Positions 41,559 to 49,718 of a DNA stretch of 64,000 nt are shown in pieces. How positions within the stretch are numbered: position 1 is the first letter of the stretch; every line of letters starts with the position of its first letter. Under the pieces are notes generated by a model. That model worked only from the letters and a program-made list of their open reading frames with translations. It had not been told where the DNA came from and ran no database searches. The stretch spans positions 73,569-137,568 of the forward strand of contig NZ_JBHSTQ010000010.1 of assembly GCF_042660205.1 (NCBI RefSeq), read 5' to 3'. The position numbers and the translations under genes were made by a program. The stretch is from Sporolactobacillus kofuensis (lineage in GTDB: Bacteria; Bacillota; Bacilli; Bacillales; Sporolactobacillaceae).

Positions 41559-42197
41559 TTATTCTGGTTCAGATACAACAGTAAAACGTTCACCTACATG
41601 TTCGGGTTTTTCAATTTCATCCACAACTGCAGCTGCGTAATCTTCGTAGCTTACATAACTTTGACCTTCACGATTTATTAACAAGTGATCTTTCCCAGTT
41701 TTATAGTGGCCGGTTCTCTTTCCAAGGGCGAAGATCGCCGATGGGCTGATAAACGTCCAATTCAAATCAGTACTCGCTTGAAGGTCCGCCAAATTTTTCG
41801 CTTGATTAGAGGCCGTGGCAATGAAGGCTTCAGGGAAGTCTGGAGTGTCAATGACTCGAGTCTTTTTAGCCTCGTCAACGAAGAGACTCCCTGCGCCACC
41901 AACAACAATTAAGGTTGTGCCAGTAACCCCAGTTAGGAGCTCGATGAGTTTTTTTCCTGCTTCAACGTGAAGATGCTCTTTTCCTAAAGGAGCGCCAAAG
42001 GCATTAACAATGACGTCAAAGGCTGAGAGATCCTCACGAGTTAAATCAAACAGATCTTTCTCAATATAAGGAAGGCTTGCATCTGTTAATTTAGCGGGGT
42101 TCCTAACGATTGCCGTTACCTGATGCCCCCGGTTCTTTGCCTCTTCTAGAATGCGCGAGCCAGCTTTGCCGGTTGCTCCAATTATTGCAATAGTCAA
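41559..42197 (-). CDS. NAD(P)-binding atypical SDR oxidoreductase (YwnB-like)
   Basis: A 212-residue Rossmann protein of the NAD(P)H-binding (NmrA/HSCARG-like) group. It has the IAIIGATGKAGSRILEEAKN nucleotide motif, VTAIVRNPAKL, DVIVNAFGAPLG and WTFISPSAIF. It resembles B. subtilis YwnB and, as there, lies beside an Rrf2 regulator. TTG 42197 is chosen because GGAGG (42205-42209) is seven bases upstream and the protein then begins MTIAIIGATG; an ATG at 42227 lacks a ribosome-binding site. A 19-base palindrome (42220-42238) just upstream suggests direct control by the adjacent Rrf2 protein. The substrate is unknown. Confidence 0.88.
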   Translation of the reverse strand: MTIAIIGATGKAGSRILEEAKNRGHQVTAIVRNPAKLTDASLPYIEKDLFDLTREDLSAFDVIVNAFGAPLGKEHLHVEAGKKLIELLTGVTGTTLIVVGGAGSLFVDEAKKTRVIDTPDFPEAFIATASNQAKNLADLQASTDLNWTFISPSAIFALGKRTGHYKTGKDHLLINREGQSYVSYEDYAAAVVDEIEKPEHVGERFTVVSEPE

Positions 42198-42219
42198 TTG
42201 AGGGCCTCCTTTGATCTGC

Positions 42220-42238
42220 TGTAACATGTATAGTTACA
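42220..42238. promoter_or_regulatory. Rrf2-type operator 2 before the YwnB-like gene
   Basis: TGTAACATGTATAGTTACA, 19 bases with TGTAAC/GTTACA arms. On the minus strand it covers a possible -10 (TATACA), 17 bases after a weak TTTTCG. It shares the TGTAA-N9-TTACA layout with the operator at 42686-42704. Confidence 0.65.
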
Positions 42239-42255
42239 TCTGGTTTTGACGAAAA

Positions 42256-42672
42256 TCATTCTTCTGCAAAAAGATCCTGAAGAATGTCTTCAATTGTTTC
42301 ACCGGAAAGATTCCTTTCCAGCGCATCTTGTGCTTCACTAAAAGCGCGATCGAGAACGCTTCGAATACCTTTGCCCACGGGACAGTGTGGATTGGGATTC
42401 TCGTGAACTGCGAAAAGACTATCTTTTGGTTCAACTGCCCTAAATACATCAAGTAATGTTATTTCAGAAGAAGGCCGTGTTAACGAGGCACCTGCCTTAC
42501 CAGCAGTTGTTCGAATTAAGCCTTCCTTTTTGAGCATACCGAGAATTCGTCGAATAACCACCGGATTCGTATTTACACTCGAAGCGATATAGTCCGAAGG
42601 CAAATCCTCATGGGGTTTAGAAGCGATCAACGCCAAGATATGAATTGCAACGGCAACACGTGTGTTAATCAT
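42256..42672 (-). CDS. Rrf2-family transcriptional regulator (YwnA-like)
   Basis: A 138-residue winged-helix regulator. It has the RVAVAIHILALIA opening, DYIASSVNTNPVVIRRILGMLKKEGL recognition region split over residues 27-53, and TTAGKAGASLTRPSSEITLLDVFRAVE wing and dimer helix. Only one cysteine is visible, C97 in NPHCPVG, so it lacks the three-cysteine Fe-S site of IscR/NsrR. It is more like the thiol-switch or YwnA group. ATG 42672 has a short upstream leader with GGTGG; GTG 42684 is an alternative. It lies in a consensus promoter/operator context and probably represses itself and the YwnB-like gene. Confidence 0.9.
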   Translation of the reverse strand: MINTRVAVAIHILALIASKPHEDLPSDYIASSVNTNPVVIRRILGMLKKEGLIRTTAGKAGASLTRPSSEITLLDVFRAVEPKDSLFAVHENPNPHCPVGKGIRSVLDRAFSEAQDALERNLSGETIEDILQDLFAEE

Positions 42673-42685
42673 GTTCCTCACCACC

Positions 42686-42721
42686 TGTAACCATTATAAT
42701 TACAGGAAAGTCTTCTGTCAA
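42686..42721 (-). promoter_or_regulatory. Consensus sigma-A promoter overlapped by Rrf2-type operator 1
   Basis: On the minus strand TTGACA (42721-42716), 17 bases, TATAAT (42698-42693): a perfect consensus promoter. The palindrome TGTAACCATTATAATTACA (42686-42704, plus-strand reading) with TGTAA/TTACA arms covers the -10. A promoter this strong with an overlapping operator implies tight repression, most simply by the Rrf2 product itself. Confidence 0.82.
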
Positions 42722-42829
42722 CAACTTTTTCCAAATTTTATTAAAGACCCACCACATGGGAAGAGTATCATGCGATGAGTCAAAGTAAACGGTTGATTCT
42801 CAGAATAATGGAAGTCGTTTTACTCGTGT

Positions 42830-43504
42830 TTATTTCTTCTCAAAAGTTTCGACAGTACCGTTTGGGGCACCGACAAGTACCTTTTCCGTCATGCCAAGGA
42901 AAAGTCCATGTTCTACGACACCGGTTAAGTGATCAAGCTCATTGGCAAGTGCCTCAGGGTCGCTAATGGTTTGTAAATGCAGATCGAGAATGTAGTGATG
43001 TGCATCTGTAACATAAGGGCGTTCATCTGCAGTAAGACGCAATTTTGGATTGTAGCCTTTATTGACGAGAAATGATTCGACATGTTTCCAGCCAAAAGGA
43101 ACAACTTCAACAGGGAGAGGAAAGCGTCCTAACTGTTCGACTTTTTTGCGTTCATCGACAATCCATATTCTTTTTTTTGAGGACTTGGCAACCAGTTTCT
43201 CAAAAAGGAGGGCACCACCGCCTCCTTTAATACCGTTAAGTTGCGGATCGAATTCGTCCGCACCGTCGATGGTGACGTCAATGGTGGAGACCTCATTCAA
43301 TGTACGCATGGGAATTTTCCACTTCTTTGCAAGGTCGATGGTTTGTTGTGATGTTGCCACACCAGTAATCGTGAAGCCTGCAGCAACTTTTTCAGCGAGT
43401 GCTTCAAGAAAGAAATATACGGTTGAACCGGTACCAAGACCAATGGTCATGCCCTCGCGGATTTCATCAAGTGCTTTGATTCCTGCTGCTTTTTTTCCAT
43501 TCAT
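42830..43504 (-). CDS. rpiA: Ribose-5-phosphate isomerase A
   Basis: Interconverts ribose 5-phosphate and ribulose 5-phosphate in the non-oxidative pentose phosphate pathway. The 224-residue protein has GMTIGLGTGSTVYFFLEAL, the active-site VTIDGADEFDPQLNGIKGGGG segment (split across residues 79-100) with catalytic Asp and Glu nearby, and EVVPFGWKHVES. GAGGG precedes ATG 43504. Many Bacillus species use RpiB instead, so presence of RpiA is a lineage trait. It works with the Pgl-like enzyme at 4-5 kb. Confidence 0.96.
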   Translation of the reverse strand: MNGKKAAGIKALDEIREGMTIGLGTGSTVYFFLEALAEKVAAGFTITGVATSQQTIDLAKKWKIPMRTLNEVSTIDVTIDGADEFDPQLNGIKGGGGALLFEKLVAKSSKKRIWIVDERKKVEQLGRFPLPVEVVPFGWKHVESFLVNKGYNPKLRLTADERPYVTDAHHYILDLHLQTISDPEALANELDHLTGVVEHGLFLGMTEKVLVGAPNGTVETFEKK

Positions 43505-43569
43505 AGATATCCCTCGATTTTTGATTCGTTTCGCATAACGCCAAAAGGTAGTGTTAACGCTCTCATCTC

Positions 43570-43598
43570 ATTATAACGAAAGTCAGGGAGGGATCCAA
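43570..43598 (-). promoter_or_regulatory. rpiA: Possible promoter of rpiA
   Basis: On the minus strand TTGGAT (43598-43593), 17 bases, TATAAT (43575-43570). The -10 is perfect and the -35 is weak. Transcription would start about 60 bases before the rpiA ATG. Confidence 0.5.
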
Positions 43599-43663
43599 TG
43601 TCCTTTATCTTATAAGTAATTTCTTCCGACTTTGGGTAAAAACTGTTTAATCCTTATTATGGA

Positions 43664-44428
43664 TCAATCGCGCTTCGATTGCTCGCTTAGCTCATTGTGT
43701 AAAAAGTTTGCCCGTAGGTCGAGCGCGACTTCCGGGTAATCGGTAATGATCGCATCAAGCCCCATTTCGAATGAGAGTTGCATCAGCTTTGGTTTATTCA
43801 CTGTCCATGCACGGACCTTGATCCCATGTTGCTGAAGTTGATGTGCTGTTTCTGAAAGGGCAGACGGCTGCCACAAATGTTGAGCAGTGGCACCGACCTG
43901 TTGTGTATAACGCCAAGGATCGGCAAGGCGTTCCCAAAGTAGGAGGGCAAGTTCTGCATTGGGATCAATTTTTTTCATCCGAATCAGCGATTCATGATTG
44001 AATGAGGAGTAGACTACAGGCAGATCAGCACGATATTGGCGAACGAATTGTGCTACTTTCAGTTCGATTCCAGGATAGACATTTCGATCGGTTTTAAATT
44101 CGATATTAAGGATACCACTGAAATCAGATAATAACTCAAGAACCTGAACAAGCGTTGGGATGCGCTCGCCTTTATATTTTGGTGAGAACCAGGAACCTGC
44201 ATCAAATTGTTTGAGTTCCGCTAATGAATAGTTTTTTATTTGTCCTTTTCCGTTGGTGGTTCGATCGATTTTTTCATCGTGCATGACGACCACTTGTTTA
44301 TCTTTAGTTAAGTGGACATCGAGTTCAATCCCATCACTTCCGACACGCATCGCTTCTTCAAATGCCGCAAGCGTGTTTTCAGGACGGTTGGATTTGCTGC
44401 CTCTATGGGCAAAAACCGCAGTGTGCAT
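43664..44428 (-). CDS. glpQ: Glycerophosphodiester phosphodiesterase
   Basis: Hydrolyses glycerophosphodiesters to glycerol 3-phosphate and an alcohol. The 254-residue GDPD domain shows the catalytic H8-R9 pair and E17 (AHRGSKSNRPENTLAAFEEA), the metal ligands in GIELDVHLTKD, and VVMHDEKIDRTTNGKG. No signal peptide is present, so it acts in the cytosol (YqiK-like) rather than on wall teichoic acid outside. GGGAGG lies upstream of ATG 44428. It is on the same strand as rpiA, separated by about 160 bases, and each may have its own promoter. Confidence 0.94.
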   Translation of the reverse strand: MHTAVFAHRGSKSNRPENTLAAFEEAMRVGSDGIELDVHLTKDKQVVVMHDEKIDRTTNGKGQIKNYSLAELKQFDAGSWFSPKYKGERIPTLVQVLELLSDFSGILNIEFKTDRNVYPGIELKVAQFVRQYRADLPVVYSSFNHESLIRMKKIDPNAELALLLWERLADPWRYTQQVGATAQHLWQPSALSETAHQLQQHGIKVRAWTVNKPKLMQLSFEMGLDAIITDYPEVALDLRANFLHNELSEQSKRD

Positions 44429-44785
44429 TTTAAACCTCCCGCAACCATTACCCTTGTAATGGATTTTCTTATTTATATCCTATCGAAACGAGAAATCGGA
44501 ACCTGTCTGTTCATGATTGGTTATCGCGTAATCTGTTGTTGTATTTAAAATCAATCAAGCAACATCTTATGGTTTCCATTATATGCAATACTAATGGTAT
44601 TAGGCGGGAGTTCCTGAACTCGAAATATCTACCTGTTTTTGTATACTAAAGATCTTCTTAATACCCATTAATTGTGCTAAACTAGATTTCTTCTGATTGG
44701 TTGAATAAGGCATTTAAACGGAGACAGTTATGCATTTTTAAGTTTTGTGAATGGTGAACGAGTGAACTTCGAGAGGGAGAAAAGT
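44429..44785. other. Divergent intergenic region between glpQ and the EamA gene
   Basis: About 357 bases. It contains two adjacent palindromes, AATAC-TAATG-GTATT (44587-44601) and GAGTTC-CT-GAACTC (44608-44621), which could be operators for the plus-strand transporter. No consensus promoter, riboswitch or gene was recognised. Confidence 0.35.
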
Positions 44786-45721
44786 ATGACCGTGCAAATA
44801 CATCATCTTGTTCAAACGCGCTCCTGGAAGCGAGCGTTCGGTATCGGATTGGTACTTAGCGGGGCAACACTATGGGGCATTTCAGGGAATGTCGCCCAAT
44901 ATCTCTTTGAAAGTGAACAAATAAATGCAGGATGGCTGACATCGGTACGAATGATCACAGCAGGGTTATTGCTCCTTGTTTTTACTTTACTCAGTAAAGA
45001 CAGGCAATTGACTTGGATGATTTGGATGCAAAAAAGGACTGCATCTGCATTGCTAATCTTTGGTGTTTTCGGCATGATTGGCGCACAATATACATATTTT
45101 GAGGCAGTGGCAGCGGGAAATGCCGCAACAGCCACTTTACTGCAGTATCTCAGTCCCGTACTGATCATGATCTACCTGGTCATTCGGCGGAGAAGAAGAC
45201 CAAGTGTGACTGAATTGCTTGCCGTATTCATGGCGTTACTTGGCGTTTTTCTCATTGTGACTAAAGGTCACCCTGATCAAATATCAATTGCACCAGCAGC
45301 TGTTTTTTGGGGCTTGCTTGCTGCACTCGGCGGGGCACTTTATTCCACGCAGCCTGGAAAAATATTAAAAGAATATGGAGCGGGCGTGGTAGTGAGCTGG
45401 GGTATGCTAATTGGTGGAACAGTGATGAGCCTATTTTATTCACCATGGCATGTGGACCATTCGTTTTCGTTAAATGAAATAGTCGGGGTTTCGTTTGTTA
45501 TCGTGTTTGGTACTTTGCTTGCTTTTTATTTATTTCTAGCAAGTCTTAAGTACCTAAATCCCATTGAAACCAGCCTGCTTGGCTGTGCAGAACCGCTCTC
45601 CGCAGCACTGGTGAGTGTTGTATGGATGCATGTGCCGTTTACATTGTTCGACTGGGTGGGTATGGTCTGTATCATCGGTACTGTGGTCACGCTGACCTTT
45701 GCGAAGACAGCAAAGGTGTAA
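44786..45721 (+). CDS. EamA/DMT-superfamily transporter
   Basis: A 311-residue integral membrane protein with ten predicted helices in two EamA repeats (drug/metabolite transporter family, RhaT/YicL-like). The first repeat includes LSGATLWGISGNVAQYLF and AQYTYFEAVAAGNAATATLLQYLSPVLIM (residues about 20-135); the second includes FWGLLAALGGALYSTQPGK and LKYLNPIETSLLGCAEPLSAALV. Such proteins export or import small metabolites; the substrate cannot be deduced. AGAGGGAGA precedes ATG 44786; an in-frame start 39 bases upstream has no such site. It is a single gene. Confidence 0.9.
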   Translation: MTVQIHHLVQTRSWKRAFGIGLVLSGATLWGISGNVAQYLFESEQINAGWLTSVRMITAGLLLLVFTLLSKDRQLTWMIWMQKRTASALLIFGVFGMIGAQYTYFEAVAAGNAATATLLQYLSPVLIMIYLVIRRRRRPSVTELLAVFMALLGVFLIVTKGHPDQISIAPAAVFWGLLAALGGALYSTQPGKILKEYGAGVVVSWGMLIGGTVMSLFYSPWHVDHSFSLNEIVGVSFVIVFGTLLAFYLFLASLKYLNPIETSLLGCAEPLSAALVSVVWMHVPFTLFDWVGMVCIIGTVVTLTFAKTAKV

Positions 45722-45835
45722 TACTTAGAAACGGTATGTTAGGGAATAAGAAGAAAAATGATGTCGCATGCTGATTATTGCCTGGGAAATGAAGGGGAAT
45801 AACACATTTAGTAAAAAAACTGTTGCTTTTTGTTC

Positions 45836-45864
45836 TTGCACGATTGAACATGACGGCATACAAT
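45836..45864 (+). promoter_or_regulatory. kimA: Sigma-A promoter of kimA
   Basis: TTGCAC (45836-45841), 17 bases, TACAAT (45859-45864). The leader to the ATG is about 100 bases and shows no recognisable ydaO-type cyclic-di-AMP riboswitch. Confidence 0.75.
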
Positions 45865-45972
45865 CAATCTGCAACAATGGAAACAATTATAAATTCGTTA
45901 CTTCGTCCTCATAGTTCAACGAGCCTTACTTGAATGAGAAACGAGTACAAGATTTATTAAGGGAGTACAAAT

Positions 45973-47805
45973 ATGTTAACAAAAATAAAACGTTTGCTTA
46001 TTGGCAAACCGTTGAAATCCAATGAATCGCATAGTCAAAAACTAAATAAGTTTAAAGCGTTGGCGGTTCTGTCATCCGATGCATTATCTTCTGTTGCGTA
46101 TGGACCGGAGCAGATTTTGATCGTATTGATGGCGGCAGGAAGCAGTGCACTTTGGTTTTCATTACCGATCTCACTGGGTGTCCTTGTTTTATTGATCGCA
46201 CTTGTTTTGTCCTATAGACAAATCATTTTTGCTTATCCGCAAGGTGGCGGCGCATATATGGTCGCCAAAGAAAATTTGGGAACTAATTTTGGACTTACTG
46301 CCGGAGGCTCTTTATTAGTCGACTATATTCTAACGGTAGCCGTCAGTATTTCTGCAGGTACAGATGCAATTACCTCTGCATTTCCATCACTTCATGCACA
46401 TAGCGTACTTGTGGCCGTGATTATTGTTGTTGTGATCACCATCTTGAATTTACGCGGGTTGACAGATTCAGCGACATTATTGTCCTATCCGGTTTACTTT
46501 TTCGTACTGATGATGATCATCATCATTGGCGGTGGTTTGTTTGCTGCAATGACCGGGCATGTAGCGCCGTTACACACACATGCTGCACTGGGTACGCCGG
46601 TGATGGGCGTCAGTTTATTTCTCCTGTTGCGTGCATTCTCATCAGGCTGTTCGGCCTTGACGGGTGTCGAAGCCATTTCAAATGCGATTCCAAGCTTCAA
46701 GTCACCTGCTCCAAAAAATGCGGCACGAACGCTCTTAATGATGGGTGGTATTCTGGCTGTCCTGCTTGCAGGCATTGTCTATTTGTCTTATTGGTACGGC
46801 CTACAGCCATCAAGTGATCAAACGGTGCTCTCCCAATTGGCTGGGACGTTGTTCGGTCGTAATGTACTGTACTACATCATTCAAGTATCAACAGCCTTGA
46901 TTTTGATCCTGGCTGCAAATACCGGTTATTCTGCCTTTCCGCTTCTTGCGTTTAATTTGGCCAAAGACAAGTATATGCCGAGACCATTTAAAGTTAGAGG
47001 TGATCGGCTTGGTTATTCGAATGGTATTTTGACATTGGGCGCATTATCCATTTTATTAATTATCATTTTTGAGGGGAAAACGGAGAACCTAATTCCTCTT
47101 TATGCCGTTGGTGTATTTATTCCATTCTCACTCTCACAAACCGGAATGATTGTTCACTGGATTAAAGAACGGCCAAAAGCATGGATGGGAAAACTGGTGA
47201 TTAATTTAATCGGTGCGCTGATTTGTTATATGATTCTTGCCATTTTCTTTCTTACAAAGTTTACACAAATATGGCCGGTGCTTGTGTTTGTTCCAATTGT
47301 CATTTTTATTTTCCATAAAATTCATGAGCACTACATGCATGTGGCGGAGCAGCTTCGCATTAATTTCTCCGATCCACTGCCGGTCATTCATTCATCGGAT
47401 AATGTGATTGTCGTACCGATTGCCGGCATTACAAAAGTTGTGGAACAGTCGTTAACCTATGCCAAATCGTTGTCGGATAATGTCATTGCCGTCTATGTCG
47501 GTGACAGTCCTGAATCGATTGAAAAAATGACTAATGAGTGGAATGAGTGGAACCCAGGTGTACGCTTGATTACGCTTCACTCATTGTACCGCAGTATTGT
47601 TAGCCCATTGGATAAATTCATTAGTACGGTAAAATATAAAGCAGATAAGCGTGGTGCAACCGTTACGGTTGTGTTCCCACAGTTCTATACGAAAAAATGG
47701 TGGCAGAGTCTTTTGCATAACCAGTCCGGTGTCCTGATCAAAGCGAGTCTGATCCGGCATAGGGATGTCGTGATTGCAACTGTACCGTATCATTTCAAAA
47801 AATAA
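45973..47805 (+). CDS. kimA: Potassium importer KimA (YdaO-type APC transporter)
   Basis: Proton-coupled high-affinity potassium uptake protein. The 610-residue sequence closely follows B. subtilis KimA throughout: IKRLLIGKPLKSNE, ALAVLSSDALSSVAYGPEQI, YPQGGGAYMVAKENLG, GGSLLVDYILTVAVSISAGT, AFSSGCSALTGVEAISNAIP and AANTGYSAFPLLAFNLAKD. About 12 transmembrane helices are followed by a C-terminal cytoplasmic domain from residue 470 (VVPIAGITKVVEQSLTYAKS), which in the family binds cyclic di-AMP. AAGGGAG lies eight bases before ATG 45973. Unlike B. subtilis, no cyclic-di-AMP riboswitch was found upstream. Confidence 0.95.
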   Translation: MLTKIKRLLIGKPLKSNESHSQKLNKFKALAVLSSDALSSVAYGPEQILIVLMAAGSSALWFSLPISLGVLVLLIALVLSYRQIIFAYPQGGGAYMVAKENLGTNFGLTAGGSLLVDYILTVAVSISAGTDAITSAFPSLHAHSVLVAVIIVVVITILNLRGLTDSATLLSYPVYFFVLMMIIIIGGGLFAAMTGHVAPLHTHAALGTPVMGVSLFLLLRAFSSGCSALTGVEAISNAIPSFKSPAPKNAARTLLMMGGILAVLLAGIVYLSYWYGLQPSSDQTVLSQLAGTLFGRNVLYYIIQVSTALILILAANTGYSAFPLLAFNLAKDKYMPRPFKVRGDRLGYSNGILTLGALSILLIIIFEGKTENLIPLYAVGVFIPFSLSQTGMIVHWIKERPKAWMGKLVINLIGALICYMILAIFFLTKFTQIWPVLVFVPIVIFIFHKIHEHYMHVAEQLRINFSDPLPVIHSSDNVIVVPIAGITKVVEQSLTYAKSLSDNVIAVYVGDSPESIEKMTNEWNEWNPGVRLITLHSLYRSIVSPLDKFISTVKYKADKRGATVTVVFPQFYTKKWWQSLLHNQSGVLIKASLIRHRDVVIATVPYHFKK

Positions 47806-47812
47806 TTGCAAG

Positions 47813-47846
47813 AAACCGACGCGAGAAACGCGCCGGTTTTTTTTTT
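47813..47846 (+). terminator. kimA: Terminator after kimA
   Basis: AAACCG-A-CGCG pairs with CGCG-C-CGGTTT around AGAAA, with one internal mismatch, followed by at least eight Ts. Confidence 0.88.
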
Positions 47847-47936
47847 GCAGAACGGTTTCAGAAAATAAAAAATGTCTGCAGGCTGAACGGTCGAATTTTA
47901 AACAACTGAATTCCATTTTTGTCACACACATGTTCC

Positions 47937-47979
47937 TTAAGAGAATTTTAAGAATCTCTCGATAAACTGATCCTATAAA
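47937..47979 (+). promoter_or_regulatory. Direct repeat for an OmpR-type regulator overlapping the yknX promoter
   Basis: TTAAGA at 47937-47942 and 47948-47953 are 11 bases apart, one helical turn, the usual layout of OmpR/PhoB-family sites. A TATAAA -10 lies at 47974-47979, so the second repeat occupies the -35 position and no good -35 is present. Activation by the response regulator encoded three genes downstream is inferred. Confidence 0.6.
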
Positions 47980-48012
47980 CGTGCTTGATGAAGCAGCGGA
48001 GGGGTTAGAAAC

Positions 48013-49035
48013 ATGAAAAAAAGTTTGATTTTCATTCTTATTGCAGTAGTTGTGTTTGGAGGTGGCGGTGCGTACTGGTATTTTTCACGGGACAAGTCTT
48101 CCAACACGCGTGTCATGATTCCGACAACTACGGTTCAGAAAGGCACGATTTCAACTGATGTCAGTGGATCGGGCGCGCTGTCACCGAAAATTGATGATGA
48201 TGTGACGATTGATTCAGATGATGCAGCGAAAACGATTGACACAATCAAGGTTTCTGAAAACGATAAGGTTGAAAAAGGAGACACGCTCCTGACCTATACA
48301 GACGGGACAACCCTTACGGCCCCTCATTCAGGCACTGTGACCAGCGTCAGTGCATACGCGGGCAATCGAGTCAATGCCGGACAAAAGGTTGCTCATATCA
48401 CGAGTTACAGCGACCTTAACGCCGTACTGCAAATTGATGAGCTGGACATTCCGAAAATCAAAAAAGGACAAGCAGTTTCCGTGACGGTTAATGCCTACCC
48501 AAATAAAACTTTTAGTGGAAAAGTTACATCAATTGCTCAAGAAGGAACGGATACGAACGGAACCTCTACATTTAATGTCACGGTACACCTGAACAAATCC
48601 ACCGGATTGAAATCAGGTATGACCGCAACAGGAAGTATTGTGCTTGAAAAAAAGACGAATGTACTCTATGTGCCTTCAGGAGCGGTTCATCAGTATGGAA
48701 ATAGTTATTTCGTTTATCTGTCAAGTGGGTCAGATGGAACGGAAACTCAAGGTACCAGAGGCTTTAATAATGAGGAGACAGTCAGAGGCAAACAGCAGGG
48801 AGTAACGATCGGTATTCATAACGATAAATATATTGAGATCAAGTCCGGTCTTCAAGAAGGAGAAACCATTCAGTTAAACGCGATTACGAAATCGTCGGGA
48901 ACGAGCACGTCGTCAAACAGCCAAAATGGTTACCAAATGATGCGCTCCATGAACGGCGGTGGTTTTGGTGGCGGCGGATTTAACGGCGGCGGTACTCGTT
49001 CAGGCGGCCAGAATGGAGGAGGCACTCGTCAATGA
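48013..49035 (+). CDS. yknX: HlyD/MacA-type membrane fusion protein (YknX-like)
   Basis: Extracytoplasmic adaptor of a MacAB-type ABC system. An N-terminal membrane anchor (residues about 4-23) is followed by the barrel-sandwich lipoyl/hairpin domain (TTVQKGTISTDVSGSGALSP, TAPHSGTVTSVSAYAGNRV), a beta-barrel domain and a C-terminal Gly/Asn-rich tail (residues about 312-340, with repeated GGGF/GGG). In B. subtilis YknWXYZ removes or neutralises the SDP toxin; here a YknW equivalent is not adjacent. GGAGGGG precedes ATG 48013. Its stop overlaps the ATPase start by four bases. Confidence 0.9.
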   Translation: MKKSLIFILIAVVVFGGGGAYWYFSRDKSSNTRVMIPTTTVQKGTISTDVSGSGALSPKIDDDVTIDSDDAAKTIDTIKVSENDKVEKGDTLLTYTDGTTLTAPHSGTVTSVSAYAGNRVNAGQKVAHITSYSDLNAVLQIDELDIPKIKKGQAVSVTVNAYPNKTFSGKVTSIAQEGTDTNGTSTFNVTVHLNKSTGLKSGMTATGSIVLEKKTNVLYVPSGAVHQYGNSYFVYLSSGSDGTETQGTRGFNNEETVRGKQQGVTIGIHNDKYIEIKSGLQEGETIQLNAITKSSGTSTSSNSQNGYQMMRSMNGGGFGGGGFNGGGTRSGGQNGGGTRQ

Positions 49036-49718
49036 CCGAAGCCATGATCACAATGAGCAAGATTGAGAAAACATACCAGTCAGGCGATAACGTTGTTCAT
49101 GCATTAAATAAAATTGATCTGACCATTGAGGCTGGTGCATTTGTTTCGATCGTCGGCCCATCCGGATCGGGAAAATCAACGTTGATGAATATGATAGGCT
49201 GTCTTGATAAGCCGGACAGTGGTCAATATATGTTAGGTGGTAGCCATATTGACAAGCTGAAAGATCGGGAACTCGCTGAGATTCGCAATCATAAAATCGG
49301 TTTTATTTTTCAGAACTTTAATCTACTGGGAAAACTGACGGCAGCAGAAAACGTAGAACTGCCGCTGCTCTACCGAGGTGTAAAAACCAAGGAGCGGCAC
49401 GCACGGGCACTTGAATGCTTAAGCATGGTCGGGCTGGCTGAACGTGCGCGCCATCAGCCAAATCAGCTTTCCGGCGGTCAGCAACAGCGAGTGGCGATTG
49501 CACGAGCGCTTGCCGGAGAACCGCAAATTTTGCTGGCGGATGAACCGACGGGGGCTTTGGACAGCAAAACGAGCGAAGAGATCATGAATCTGCTGATTAA
49601 ATTAAATCAAAACGGGCGAACCATTATCCTGATCACACATGATCTAAATGTGGCACGCAAAGCAAAACGGACGGTAAGCATTCGTGATGGCAAACTGCAA
49701 GAAGGTGAACATATCTGA
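49032..49718 (+). CDS. yknY: MacB-type ABC transporter ATP-binding protein (YknY-like)
   Basis: A 228-residue ATPase of the LolD/MacB/FtsE group. Walker A VGPSGSGKST (residues 41-50), signature LSGGQQQRVAIARAL, Walker B ILLADEPTGALDSKT and H-loop in LITHDLNVA are complete. ATGA overlap with yknX indicates translational coupling, and the permease gene begins one base inside its stop codon. It should drive conformational signalling through the YknZ-like permease rather than ordinary substrate import. Confidence 0.95.
   Translation: MTEAMITMSKIEKTYQSGDNVVHALNKIDLTIEAGAFVSIVGPSGSGKSTLMNMIGCLDKPDSGQYMLGGSHIDKLKDRELAEIRNHKIGFIFQNFNLLGKLTAAENVELPLLYRGVKTKERHARALECLSMVGLAERARHQPNQLSGGQQQRVAIARALAGEPQILLADEPTGALDSKTSEEIMNLLIKLNQNGRTIILITHDLNVARKAKRTVSIRDGKLQEGEHI

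Noticed and set aside
45722..45972. Cyclic-di-AMP (ydaO) riboswitch before kimA
   Set aside because: None of the conserved aptamer segments could be found by eye.
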